NCBI RefSeq assembly: GCF_020921035.1
Contig: NC_063156.1
Coordinates: 26,646,283-26,710,282 of the forward strand
DNA length: 64,000 nucleotides
Direction: 5' to 3'
From: Rhodamnia argentea
Lineage: Eukaryota > Streptophyta > Magnoliopsida > Myrtales > Myrtaceae
The first letter of the stretch is position 1. Every line of letters starts with the position of its first letter. Of the stretch, positions 48,701-59,603 are shown piece by piece. Position numbers and translations under genes: made by a program. The notes beneath the pieces were generated by a model, which did not search any database, was not told the DNA's origin, and saw only the letters and a program-made list of their open reading frames with translations.

Positions 48701-49958
48701 CTCGCGACAAGAATCTCCGCAAAACAGAGATCAAGGATTCAGGAGGAAAGAATTCGGACGTTGAATTCGATCCCAAAACAGAATTCGAGATCCTAGGACC
48801 GACCCGTGTCTTTTTTTCCCGTTCGATCGAGAGAAGATCGGAGAAATGGTGGGACAAAAAAAGTGAAATTTGAACACTTGGAAGTTAATATCAGTCATGT
48901 GAAATACTGACTTTTGAAAATTCCGTTTTATTTTGACGGCAAATTCAAACCTAAGAAAATAGTTAAGCGTTAAATATGTTTATTCTTGGTCGAATACGGT
49001 CGTATGTTCGGCATACGCGCAAAAGAAACAAATAAAAAATCCCACCAGACAACGTTGAAATTGCTCTAATCAAAGCCACCTGCACGGGCCGAAAGACATA
49101 AAGTTAATCAGTTCATGGGATTCATGAGGTGTTTCACGAGTCTGGGATTGCCGGGTCTCCACACCCGAACCATTTAGATTATAGAAAACAAAAACGGGCC
49201 TAAGATGGTTTTGTGAAAAGTACAAAATTGGTAATTCAGTAAAATATAAGGAAAATGTTTTAAGGAAAAAAAAAATGGTATTAACTTTTTTAGTGTAAAT
49301 GAAAAGATTGGTAAAACTTTTAATTGTTGAATATTTTTTGTCTACAGCATGCGGTTGGATATCATAGTCCACGAACGAAACACAGGAAAGAGCATGAACC
49401 CACGAATCAACCTGAATCGTTAGCATCGCTCCCTGTCGCCGGTGAATCGTCCACCGTCTCGAAATCGCCATTGCCGCCGGTTCCGTCACTTTCCCTCGCT
49501 TTCTCGGAAATTGCCTCTTTCTCTCCTTCCAAACGCCCGCTCTGTTCCACCTCCTCGGCGCCGACGCTCTCGCTCCTCCCCTCGCCCTCGACTTCAACTG
49601 ACCCCTCCTCGGCCGCCACCACCGCTCTCCTGGCGGCCACTCTATTCAGCTCCGCCTCCACGTCCGCAATCGAGCAGAACTCCTGCATCTGCAGCACGGG
49701 GATCCAGTTCATCCTCCGCCGGTGGATCGCAGAGAACACCGGCCCGTACTCCGACCACCCCGCTCTGCCGCCGAGCTCCGCCAGGTGGCCGCAGAGGGCG
49801 TCGATGATGGCGTTTGCCGCCGCAAACTCGCCGCGGAACCAAGCGACCATCGTGTCCCTGGCGAATGCGTCGGCGGCAAGGACCGGGTATGGTCGCCACA
49901 TCTGCATCGCCGGAGGACGAGGCGGGTTGTTGGCCGGAGAAGTGGGTCCCGCCGCCAT
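45760..49958 (-). CDS. ALKBH10B: ALKBH10B-like 2-oxoglutarate/Fe(II) RNA demethylase
   Basis: AlkB-family dioxygenase; the Arabidopsis orthologue (At4g02940) removes N6-methyl from adenosine in mRNA and promotes flowering. Minus-strand exons: 49958-49412, 47833-47703, 47570-47453, 47309-47196, 47102-46987, 46839-46685, 46261-45760; phases agree throughout, giving 560 residues (Arabidopsis about 569). N-terminal region: WFRGEFAAANAIIDALCGHL and FSAIHRRRMNWIPVLQMQ, then an acidic linker. Catalytic part: VNVVKGLKLYEDIFTASEL, LIQFGLPSF, IINFFDK, PPHLDHPVSTLFLSES (the HxD iron ligands), and RHAMCPSPNRRVAITFFR (distal His and the 2-oxoglutarate Arg). The C-terminal tail is GGTGVFLPWPVKSRKPARYLP. 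Intron 2 (47702-47571) starts GC rather than GT. Intron 1 is 1,578 bp. Confidence 0.94.
47571..47702 (-). other. GC-AG intron of the ALKBH10B-like gene
   Basis: The exon-2 end CATATG is followed by GCAAGT, the standard consensus of the minor GC donor class, and the acceptor is CTGGCAG. The join gives EGHM|VNVVKG, which matches the family, and no GT donor nearby keeps frame and sequence. Confidence 0.8.
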
Positions 49959-50116
49959 TGGCGTCGCGGCAGAAGTCCGTTAAAGTATCAAATTTGCTAG
50001 TCTCGGATCGGCTTCGAGACGAGAGAGAAGGAGAGAGATTGGAGCAAGGGAAGTGGTGGTTGATGGGGGAGACATACGTATTATATAGGACGTTATCATA
50101 ATTCCAAAATCTGCGT

Positions 50117-50557
50117 GAATATGTTATATGTACTCTTATTAAATACATTACTACAGAATTTAGAGTGCAAAGGAGGTAAATCCTTAAATTACTTCGTCGC
50201 AGGTCTCGTCCGAACCTTAGAATTCCTCTAACGTAAAACAAATACGGGGTATTCCCTGCTATCGGGAAAGAAAAAAATATGATTGGCAATTGGAGATATA
50301 TGGCACGAATGTATATATGTACTCTCATTAGATGCATTGCTGCAGAATTTAGATTGTAAAGAAGGTAAATCCTTAAACTACTTCGTCAAAGGTTTCGTCC
50401 GGACCTCGGAATTCTTCCAACGGAAAGCAAATACAGGGTGTTTCTCTGTTGCCATGGAAGAAAATGATATGATTGGTAATTGAGGGTACACGGCGTGAAT
50501 TTATATATGCACTCTTATTAGATACATTACTACAAAGTTTAGAGTGCAAAAAAGGTA
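50117..50557. repeat. 190-bp tandem repeat, about 2.3 copies, upstream of the ALKBH10B-like gene
   Basis: Copies begin at 50117 (GAATATGTTATATGTACTCT), 50307 (GAATGTATATATGTACTCTC) and 50497 (GAATTTATATATGCACTCTT); the third stops near 50557. Each full unit also carries AGGTAAATCCTTAAA and a TCCAAC/TCTAAC plus AA(G/A)CAAATAC segment. The array starts 159 bp upstream of the ALKBH10B ATG and so lies in its promoter or leader. Confidence 0.88.
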
Positions 50558-52264
50558 TTATGGATTTAATTTTGGTATTTGTGACATTACTTCTGAATCA
50601 TTTTTAAGATCAACATGATGGAAATTGAAAAAAAGATGTGAGCTATCATCTTAGTGCAATTTGGCAAGTTCCTGTGAAGGACAAGTCATTTCCCCTCGAT
50701 CTAAATTTATTGATTTCACTTCATACCCTAAAAATCCTTAACTTTAGACTAAAATTCCGATTCTATCTTGAAATTTTTTTTGTTGCATAAAAAAAATCCA
50801 ATTTTAGGTATAATATCAATTCTACCTCAATTTTTTTATCCCATGAAAAACCCTAAATTTTAGGTCGTGTCCCAATTCTATCATTCGGTACAAAAATTTC
50901 CATTGACAATAAAGAAATAGAAAACTTCCAACCACAAGCTATTCGAGCATCTAGAGCGCAAGCTTTCCAACCACGAGAGATGGAACACTCCCGAGCATGA
51001 GAGATTGAAGATCGAAAAGCAAAATGGATGATCCTCGAGCGATATGAAAAAAAGAGACTCTCTTAAGAGTAAGAGCAATTTAAGGAAGCCAACCCCTAAT
51101 TGCTCTATTTTTACTCAAATTTTAGATTCAAGAGGACATCGTTTTGGCTAATATGGAAAATCATCTCCAAAGACATTTCTTGGACCTAGAAATTTGGGAA
51201 AAAACTTAAGTAACGACATGAAAATGCCAAGTAAGATCACTGAGGGTGATTTTGGAGGCGAAGGTCTAGGCTGTATCCATATATAAAAGGGGAAAGAAAT
51301 CCGGACCCTCCAAAATGCATTTTGACTCAAAATGTCAAATTCTTAAGTGACTTCCTAAAATTGGAAGACTTCCATACTAATCAAAGCCACCCTTGCATGT
51401 TGAATCATTAGTATTTGGTAATATAGCTGAACCACCATTTACCCTTCATAGGAATCCTAGATTTTTTATTTTTATTTTTATTGTGGGGTGCACATTCCAA
51501 GATGAATAAAATGCATTAAAACTTTTGCAACGGTTGTTAGGTTGGTGCGAGTGGATGGGGTCGTGTCTAGTATCAACCCCCAAAAAAAAAAACTGTATTG
51601 TTTTGTTTTTTTTCTTTTTAATTTTCCTATTACTATGATATAAAGAAACAATCTTAAAATAAGAGAAAAAAAAATAAGGAAACGACTTTAGCCTAAAAAT
51701 TGCTAACGTGGCAGTCCGATCATTGACGGTCGCCCCGCATGGCACATTGCCACGTGGCGAAAATTGATCGGAAAGATTGTATTGGAATTTTGCACAAAAG
51801 GACTAGGACTAAATCGGCAAAATCGAAGAGTTTAAGGCTGAATTGACATCCATATAATAGATATATGACTGATTGGACAATTTCTCAATTTATTTATTGT
51901 ACTTTTACATTGTGGATGGATTGAAAGATGCTTATGTTTTTCTGTAGGCCGGAGTCATAAAGAAGCCTCCATTATTAGGAAAGGACAAGGACATCAAATT
52001 TCTTGACCGAGCCCGACATATCTTACTAGAGCTGAAAATTGGACCTTCCGGTGCTTAATCAACATGTAACAAACAAAGGACTCACGAATCAGAGTTAACC
52101 AGGTTTTTTTTTTTTTAATTTCTCGAATGTCAAATATTATATTGTGGGATTTCGCAACGGGATGTTCCGACTATCGTGGAGTAAAATTTTTTAAGGATCG
52201 AGATTATTCACTGAAACCGAGCTTACTCTTTTATGAAGATAATTAAATAGAAAGAAAGTTATTG
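50558..52264. other. Intergenic DNA with degenerate repeats
   Basis: No gene seen. 50700-50880 has three variants of CCTAAATTTTAGG-type phrases. 51690-51890 is a copy of the interspersed family also seen near 24200-24430, including a CCACGTGGC-type palindromic word at 51750. Confidence 0.5.
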
Positions 52265-52319
52265 AACTTTCAAAAAGGCAATTAGCTAGAGATGCAATAA
52301 TATTGCTCATTGATTTTTG

Positions 52320-52575
52320 GAAAAATTTCAAATAAGGACTTAACGTGATCTCATTTTTTTCAAATAAGAATATGAAATGGATATTATTTTAAATAAGGGC
52401 ATGAAATGTCTTTATTATTTCAAAGAAGGATTTGACTAAGGGCATTCTAGTTATTTGCTTTTTTTCTTTTCTTTTTTTTTTCCATCTTCCCTCCCCAAGC
52501 CACCAGCGGAGTTCGCCCTCGCACGGGCGGGCGAGGCTTGCCCTCATTCGCCTAGCCGAGGGGAGGGCGACCACT
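52320..52575. mobile_element. Partial copy of the long-TIR GC-core element family
   Basis: TTTCAAATAAGGACTTAACG, AAATAAGGGCATGAAATGTC and then GGGCATTCTAGTTA repeat the left-arm word order of the element at 25751. A GC-rich core with GGGCGGGCGAGGCTTGCC follows. The mirror arm is missing, so the copy is truncated near 52575. The matching position of the right duplication copy (about 58570-58590) lacks it. Confidence 0.6.
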
Positions 52576-53669
52576 ATATATGTATTTGCAATTTGTTTTA
52601 GTAAATCGGAAAGTGTTACAACCATTGAATTTCTATATTGAGGGGGTGTATGAATTATCGGAGTTTCCAAAGATTGGGAAGAGACGTGGATAAATGAATA
52701 ATGAATAGTGCCATGCAATAAATTCAATTCCGAATATTTTTCCACATTTGTAAAAGGGAAAAAAAAAGGCCAACTTGGTGAATTATTTCCTTTTTCTTTG
52801 CGCACACCAAGGCAAGCAGGAAATTACAAAAAAAAAAAAAAAGGAAAGAAAAGGAGGGAGAGCGACAATAAGAGCGAATGATTGGATATTCCGTCAACCA
52901 ATCATGTGATGGAACGATGTCGTTTCCCCCGGTTCGATATACGAGGGACTTCAAAGTTGGTCGGAGCTGATGTCCCACTACCCATAAAAATGATTTTTTT
53001 TTATTCCCTACGAGCACAGCTTCCGACGCAAAGGGAGTTTGATCTTGTCATTTACCCCATTCGACGGACGACAACACTTCTGCTCTAAAAGTCAATTTTT
53101 GATCAGAAGTTAATTTTTTTTACTTCTTCAACAGATTTCGAAACTACTTTTATAGTAAAAAAAAAAATTCGATAAGAAAAAAAAAAAGCTGCGTAATCAA
53201 ATGGATTTCTGTTTCAAAAATTACCTTACCAAACGAATTTTAAAAATTCTTCTAAAATCACGTTAAATGATTTATATTATTTCTGCAAATTCATTAAGAT
53301 TCAAGGCTATTATCACACCATATGTTTCATCCATAGGTGGTCAACCACACTCGGATGGAAAAAAGAAAAAAGTCAACCCTTTAAAAATCATACACAAATC
53401 ATATGAGAAATTACCAACCCCGGGCACGTACTCTTTTTCCAACTTCACAATGTTTGGAAAAGTTAAAAATTATTTTGCACATTCAAAAGGAAAAGAGAAA
53501 AGAAAAGGAGAAAATCCATAATCTTAATCCACAATTGTAATTAAACTTAAACAAACCAAAGATGTCGATTCTGACAAGGACCGCCATTTGCAAAATCAAA
53601 GAACCAGACACCTTTGTGAGCTGAAAACCTTCATTCCTGACCATACCTCCAGGTGGGTCTCTTCACTCT

Positions 53670-54374
53670 TCACTTCCAGAAGAAACCCCTCCCCCCGCCC
53701 CCGCCCCCGCCCCCGCCGCCGCCGCCGCCGATGCTTGAAGTTGTTCTGAGCTTCTTCTTGGCTCGGCTAATATAATCCGCGAAATGGTCGTGACGACCGT
53801 GCCCGGTATCCTCCGTGGGCGAATGATTCTTCCCTTCGCCGACATTGGACTTCGACCTGATCTTGAGCAAGGTTCTGTTGATGTAGTCCGAGAACCTGTG
53901 GTCCATATCATGCCCGCTTCCCTTGCTTTCTTGATAAGTGCTCTCCGACTTGGGCTTATCAGCTCTCTCCCCGTGCTTTATCGTGACCTCACCGTCCCTC
54001 CTGGCTGTATTCGAACCTGGCCCGGTTTTCTCCGTCCGAGAACCCCGTGCTGGCAATCCTGGTTCGGCGGCGGCTGCTATTTTGGCGGATTGTCCTGGTC
54101 CCTGGTGCCCTGGGGTCTTCGCCGGTTCCGTTCGCGCGGTGACTATCACTCGATTGTCAGGAAAACCAGAGATCGAGGAGTGCCCTTCGCCGTTTTCAAG
54201 AACCAAGGTAATTCGACGGCCACCCTCTGGTTTTGGCTTAATGTAGATGGAAGGATCGGCCTCTGACTCTGCAGAATCGGCGGCTTGCCCACCCGAAACT
54301 ATTCGACGAATAGCACAGAATATCTTCTGACATATTTCGGAACAAGGTTTATCCCAGTTCTCGTTCTGGTTCAT
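53670..54374 (-). CDS. Uncharacterised basic, probably disordered protein with twin F-(S/A)-D-Y-I motifs (left paralogue)
   Basis: 234 residues, single exon, family not recognised. The start MNQNENWDKPCSEICQKIF aligns with the paralogue at 59604-60083 and is preferred over an in-frame ATG at 54455. Order of parts: Cys-containing helical N-terminus (1-30); KPKPEGGRRITLVLENGEG (about 46-64); a low-complexity Pro/Gly/Arg linker about 60 residues longer than in the paralogue; HRFSDYINRTLLKIRSKSNV (159-178); HDHFADYISRAKKKLRTTSS (about 196-215). The last two are an internal duplication. A run of 13 glycines (about 216-228) comes from a CCCGCC repeat. No signal peptide or membrane segment; the basic tail could suit nuclear location or nucleic-acid or membrane-surface binding, which is speculation. 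Confidence 0.75.
   Translation of the reverse strand: MNQNENWDKPCSEICQKIFCAIRRIVSGGQAADSAESEADPSIYIKPKPEGGRRITLVLENGEGHSSISGFPDNRVIVTARTEPAKTPGHQGPGQSAKIAAAAEPGLPARGSRTEKTGPGSNTARRDGEVTIKHGERADKPKSESTYQESKGSGHDMDHRFSDYINRTLLKIRSKSNVGEGKNHSPTEDTGHGRHDHFADYISRAKKKLRTTSSIGGGGGGGGGGGGGRGFFWK
53689..53730. repeat. CCCGCC/GCC repeat encoding polyglycine
   Basis: C-rich repeat with (CCCCCG)n followed by (CCG)n. It lies inside the left-paralogue reading frame and encodes its Gly run. The right paralogue has only three glycines here. Confidence 0.9.
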
Positions 54375-55479
54375 GTTCAGTCGGGAACAGAAGAAAAAAG
54401 AAGATGATAGGGTAGACTTGAGTTTTGCAGAAAAAGATGGCGACGTGCAGAGCAAGTAAGGCTCGCAAAGCTCCGGACTCCAGCCGAGTTTTTATACCAT
54501 TGGAGTGGAATAAGGATTACTTAATAGAGTAGTTCTCCTGATTCGTGTGCCGAAAAACCAAGTAATTTTTCCTTTTCAAGTCGTGCATAAGTCACAAGAG
54601 AAAACGAGGTGAGATGCCCCGATAGTTTTTCGTGAAGAGTTCGGCTTCGTCAACTTTTCCTAGAGACTCGACGGTTCGCGATTGAATCTGCGCTTTCACT
54701 GTCCATGGATTATCCGGAACGACGAAACCCGAGAAACGTCACGATGGAGAATAATCCGAGGATCAGGCTAGCTTTAGAGCTGTCAGGCACAATGTGACAG
54801 AAGTTTCAACAGAGGCCAGAAACCATCCATGAGCAGCACATCTGAGAAGCATATTGAAAAGGAGGGGGGCTGAGAATCGGATTCTGCATATTTTTGACAA
54901 AATGAGCCAGTTTTGCTTTCTACGAATTGATTAGAGCTGGATGTTTTGGAGACAGTCCACTCAAGAATCATCGTCATTCTCTCTTTTGAATGGTAATTTC
55001 TTCTGCTGGGTGCCTTTGTGGGTACAGGAGAAAGGCATGAGCAGGACGTTTGGGCTTGGCATCTTGTAATTTGTTCATGCTTTCTTGAGGGGCCTTGAGA
55101 GATTCTCTGTGGCTGGCAGAGAGCCTCGCTTTTCCAACAGTGTGAACGTGAACTGAATTCAGTTTATTTCTTTCCGTAGGCAAGAAGTAGGAACTACTAG
55201 CCTAGAAACTGAGGCCTAGGAAAGGACAGAAGGCAGAAGTTTGGAACCAGTTCTTTCCTGGATCTGTCAGTTAGGTATAATTGACTTCTTCCTGATTCAA
55301 TGGTCAGAAAGTTGAAAATTTAACCAGAAAGTTGAACTAGGAACTCGGACATGGTGGGCTGTATGGATTTCTGCTCATGTTCTTACCATACGTTTGATTG
55401 TTTTGGTCTGATTATTTTGTTCCCATTTTCTGGAGCCATCTGTTTATTGGATCATGTTCTTGATTTCAGGGGAAGGAAA

Positions 55480-55740
55480 TGAACGAAAGAGAGGAAAGTC
55501 ATAGAGCAAAATAGACTAGACCTGAGCCTTCCACAAGCAAGTGGAGAGTGAAAGGTTCCCGAAAAGCAAGAACAAGTTGCGGAGTGCTGACGACTCGAAA
55601 GGAGAAAAAGAGATTGACCGAGATCTCAAATGAGGCGTTCGCAGGGAAAGAATCGGGTCGGCCTGCCAAGCCAACAGGATCACCAATTCACAAATACCAT
55701 TGTTACAGTGGCCCAGCAGATCAAGATGGGATTATACTAG
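55480..55740. other. Conserved non-coding block of the duplication (left copy)
   Basis: This stretch matches 61440-61740 better than its surroundings, including ACAAGTTGCGGAG, GGAGAAAAAGAGAT and ACAGTGGCCCAGCAGATCAA. Open frames on the plus strand in the two copies are not the same frame, so protein coding is unlikely; UTR or regulatory sequence is possible. Confidence 0.5.
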
Positions 55741-56613
55741 GAAATCACAAAACCCAACATAGTGTAATCTTTTCATTCAGAGAACTATACTAAACACAAA
55801 GTACCTAGCCATGTTAAGCCCAATTAGAGTGGCAGCTCCGAAGTGAATCTCCCTCACACTTTTATGCACTTTCTTCACCATCACATCTTCATTCAAGCTT
55901 AATTTTCCGGCATTATCGCCGATGTAAATAACTGTGTCCCTTGGTCTATTCACCGCCCAGGACAACCAAACTGGTCCAAACCCAAACCCGGTCCTTAGGA
56001 GTTTGGATGGACAAAAAGGAACACTCCCATGGGCCACCTTACAGATAACGGAAAAGAGACTAGCAGCCCTCAGAGAACTGATCCAGTAGCTCAGGAAGTT
56101 CCAGTACAGCTTTATTACTCTCTACTCACTTTTCTGCTCTCTGTTTCCTTGATAGTTGCTTGAGCATGTTCTCTTCAGGACAGAGAGAGATCACAGCACA
56201 TTTAAACAAAGCAGTAAGGATCATGCTCTTCAATACATGCAATAATGAGTACTGGTAAGGACCTTTTTTTTTTTTTTAATAACTAAAGCAGCACAACAAT
56301 CAAATTAGAGAGGCAACATCCTGCTATGCACACAGCGGCGAATCTCGCTTCTACTCCTTGTGAAAGCAAATATCCGAAGCAAGTGTCTGCAATTTTTTTT
56401 TTTCCTTGTTTCATTTTGCAAATAGAAGTGGAATTGAGTCCATTATGATTTGTGAAAATAGGCAGTCATATGGTAATCTGTATCCTTCAAATCAACGACT
56501 GTTGCTAAATCACGTGATTTTCCACAAATATGGTTCAACATCTATGAGCAATCCCCCTTAAAACTCTATCCATCATGGTGGACAAGAGAGCAAGGAAAAG
56601 TGAGCATCTTATT

Positions 56614-56659
56614 TTAAAAAATAATTTTTTATAAAAAAAAAAAAAAAAAAAAATTTTAA

Positions 56660-56696
<37 letters not shown>

Positions 56697-56700
56697 CAAC

Positions 56701-56740
<40 letters not shown>

Positions 56741-56768
56741 AAAAAAAAAAAAAAAACCCCACACCCAC

Positions 56769-56806
<38 letters not shown>

Positions 56807-56808
56807 AA

Positions 56809-56856
<48 letters not shown>

Positions 56857-56908
56857 AATTTTAAAAATTTAAAAAATTTTTTTTTTAAAAAAAAAAAAAA
56901 AAAAAAAA
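56614..56908. repeat. A-rich block of about 295 bp, absent from the paralogous position
   Basis: Almost pure A with a few TTTTAAAAATT islands and two short C-containing islands (CCCAACC near 56695 and CCCCACACCCACC near 56757). In the right copy the flanks are joined directly as CATCTTATTATCATAC (about 63734-63749), while here CATCTTA and TTATCATAC stand about 295 bp apart. Confidence 0.9.
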
Positions 56909-57319
56909 CTTATCATACTCTCTGCGCCAATTCAAATTACAACCACAAGGAATGAGAAACACAGGGAAAATAAACCTTTTGCTGGTACTAAATGATGTTT
57001 CCATCGGTCATCTGAACAGCACAACAATGCTCGGAAAATGTGAATCAATATAAGTTATTCATAAAGTGAATGAAACTACAAATCTTACAAGTACAGCATG
57101 GAATTACCTTTTTACAGGAGCAACTGCATTAGCTTCAAGCTTCAAGGAAGACCCATGGATGTTAGTCCTTAGTTTGTCAAAGATTTCCCTGAAAATTTTA
57201 CCAGTTCGAGCTCTAGTCATCACATATGACTTGCAAGGCTAATCATAAGGGCCAAAAAGATAGAAGAAAGAAGATCAATATACAGAAAACTACTCTTAAA
57301 GCATTGTTAAGCATATGAG

Positions 57320-57342
57320 GTTGTTGTTGTTGTTGTTGTTGT
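57320..57342. repeat. GTT trinucleotide microsatellite
   Basis: Seven GTT units just past the exon-1 donor of the decayed membrane-protein gene (inside its intron 1). Confidence 0.9.
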
Positions 57343-57499
57343 CATACTCATACCTAATGAAGTAAGGAACTGGCATCGAAAGCTTTCTCCCTCGAGTTAA
57401 ATTCCTCGATAGGTAAAACTCTGCTACACTTGAGAGGAGATCCTTCATCTCAGCCCCACCATCTGTGATCGAGACTCTGCCATCGGAGTTCATGGTCAT

Positions 57500-58524
57500 C
57501 TTTGAATTTCGAACTGAATCTCCCGTGAAACCTGAGAGAGTGTTGAGAGTGGAAAGTTTGAAAGCCAGGGTAGACGAGAGAAGGAATGATGGGCAGACGA
57601 TGCATGTAAGTTTCGACCAACCGAAGACCCGTTAAATCAGATAGTAGTAACATATGTAGTCCCTCCTTTTCCGCACAACTCAATCTGGACATGCTACACT
57701 TGGATACTTGTTTCCGAATGGTGAACTTTTCGGCAATTCCAGTGCCTCTAGCGGCATGGAGCTGGAGCAAACATCTGCAATCATAGTAATGAGCACCACA
57801 TTACTCCGACCATCGCCTTTTAGGACGAGTATTATGCTATTTAAACCGCAAAGAGCACTTCAATACATGTCCTACAAAATCTATATCCTCCTCTTTGGCA
57901 GCATATCTTCATTTGAGTGATCTCCTCAAACAATACAGACGGTTCAGCCGTTTAGCCAGTTCTACCGGCCACGTCAATAATCCCCCATTTGCTGCGGAGA
58001 CTCAGTTTCCATTTGATTTTCTGACTATACAAATGTACAGTTTCCATTGAATCTTATGATGTTTCAAGAAACTGTGAGGTTGATAATCAATAGCGGCCTG
58101 AAAAGATTTCATAACCTCTGTAGCGTGAAGAGCAAGATTTTTCATCGATTAAAATCAACGAGCTGAAGTTTGTAATCTACAAGCTTAGATGAAGAAATAA
58201 CGTATACCCAGAAAGAGCGAGAGCGCTTCATTTTCTAGTTTAGCACTGAAGAACCAAATAAAGTTTAGGACCGGCACCAATGGGTTGCAAACCCTCTCGA
58301 GTTCAAGTAATTCATACATAAGCGCGATAAGAAGCACATAGTAGTGTGCTCGATCTCTAATGCATGACGTGTAAGTTTAGATCAACTCTCAAATCACTGA
58401 TTATCGCTATCGGTGATGGCTCGCATGGAATTGGCTAAGTATTTTCTTCAAACAAATATAGAACAAGAATGGCTTATTTCGTAGTAGAAATAATCGCAAT
58501 AAATCTTTTGACAATCCGACAGAC
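57500..58524. other. Spacer between the two duplication copies
   Basis: It contains the 5' region of the decayed left membrane-protein gene and AT-rich DNA. No gene, RNA or clear element was seen. Confidence 0.5.
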
Positions 58525-59603
58525 CCGACCGAAAAGGCAATTAGCTAGAGCTGCAAAATCTTGCTTCATTGATTTTCCATACGAAATATAGAGTGATTTA
58601 ACAACTCTTAATGCACGCCAAGGCATCTATGTATCATTGTCAAACCAATCATCTAATGGAACGATGACATGTCGCTCAGTTCAATGACGTGTCATTGCCC
58701 CTAGAAAGGTTTTTTTTTTTTTCTATGATCACAGTTTGTAATGCGATGGGACATGGGGAACCGTGTGTCCGAACAGGCCTAGAAAAACAGGTACGGTATA
58801 GCTTGATCAATAGCTAAGGTTACATAAGGTAAAGCTGATTTTGCTCCTTAAATGCAAATGTCATTTTGATAACAGATGTCTAAGCTGAATATAATGGATG
58901 ATCTGCAGTTCATCAAAGCAAGAAGAGACGTTTTCTTCAAGCTGGACATAATGGCTAACAACATTCAATCATGTATCGAAATGGCTTGTATTGTTTATTC
59001 GATTTATTAAAATTCATGGTTTATCTTCACAGCTATATCTTCAAGTACTCCATTCTCCTGTAAGTTGAATCTGCTAGATTATGGAAGGATTTTAGCAGAC
59101 GTTTCCGAAAAATTTAGGCGTTCGAAACATGGGCAATTGCAGTTAGTTATTCCATATTTCATACATTCAAACAACCAAACTCCGTTCATGAATTGGACTG
59201 CAAGAGCCACAACATAGGTCAAGCGCACTCAAAAGAACAAGAAAAGGTCAACTATTTTGAAATCGGACACAAGCATATGAACAAATGGAAATTACAAAGA
59301 TTTCAACCAACCCCAGACGACACATGGCCACGGCTCTTTTCCCACTTTAGAACATTTGGAAAAGTTACAAATTTATTTCCCACATAAAAGATGAAAACAA
59401 AACCCGCTGCTTTCATCCCAAAAGTAAATTATTCAACTGGTTGAGCTTGAGCCATTTCATGCATCCAATAACTACTGAAGATGGCATTCAGACAAGGACC
59501 ACCACAAGAATCACGACTTTCTCATCAAAAGTTGAGACTTGCGATGAGTTATTCACTTTCAGACTTTAGGTGGGTCTCAACTCTTCCCTTCGAGGAAAAA
59601 CTC

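Larger units (their letters stand above)
52265..57290. repeat. Left copy of a tandem segmental duplication
   Basis: A block of about 5 kb is repeated in direct orientation at 58525 to the window end. Anchors: AAGGCAATTAGCTAGAG at 52275 and 58534; the paralogous genes at 53670-54374 and 59604-60083; the conserved block around 55560-55740 and 61520-61740; and the stretch GAGCAATCCCC(C/A)TTAAAACT near 56547 and 63678. Spacing between anchors grows from about 5.9 to 7.1 kb, so insertions and deletions have accumulated on both sides. Confidence 0.88.
55777..57499 (-). pseudogene. Decayed left copy of a small multi-pass membrane protein gene
   Basis: Parts of a three-exon gene can be traced. Exon 1, 57499-57354, reads MNSDGRVSITDGGAEMKDLL from its second ATG. 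Exon 2, about 57229-57108, reads TRARTGKIFREIFDKLRTN and KLEANAVAPVK. The exon-3 region, about 56185-55777, ends GKLSLNEDVMVKKVHKSVRE. Compared with the right copy (62121-62622), exon 3 has lost most of the segment NYFHACESLLSILVDKK, reads a stop after LLDQFSEGC, has lost the TGIAVLFSVICK stretch in frame, and shows a one-base length change before it. Exons 1 and 2 do not join in a compatible phase. A 295-bp A-rich block interrupts intron 2. I judge it non-functional. Its exons 1-2 indicate what the right copy's missing exons should look like. Confidence 0.7.

Noticed and set aside
49324-49983. 219-codon plus-strand frame opposite ALKBH10B exon 1
   Set aside because: Low-complexity Ser/Ala/Pro frame antisense to a conserved exon.
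56535-56771. Minus-strand frame rich in Phe
   Set aside because: It is a translation of the A-rich block; not a gene.
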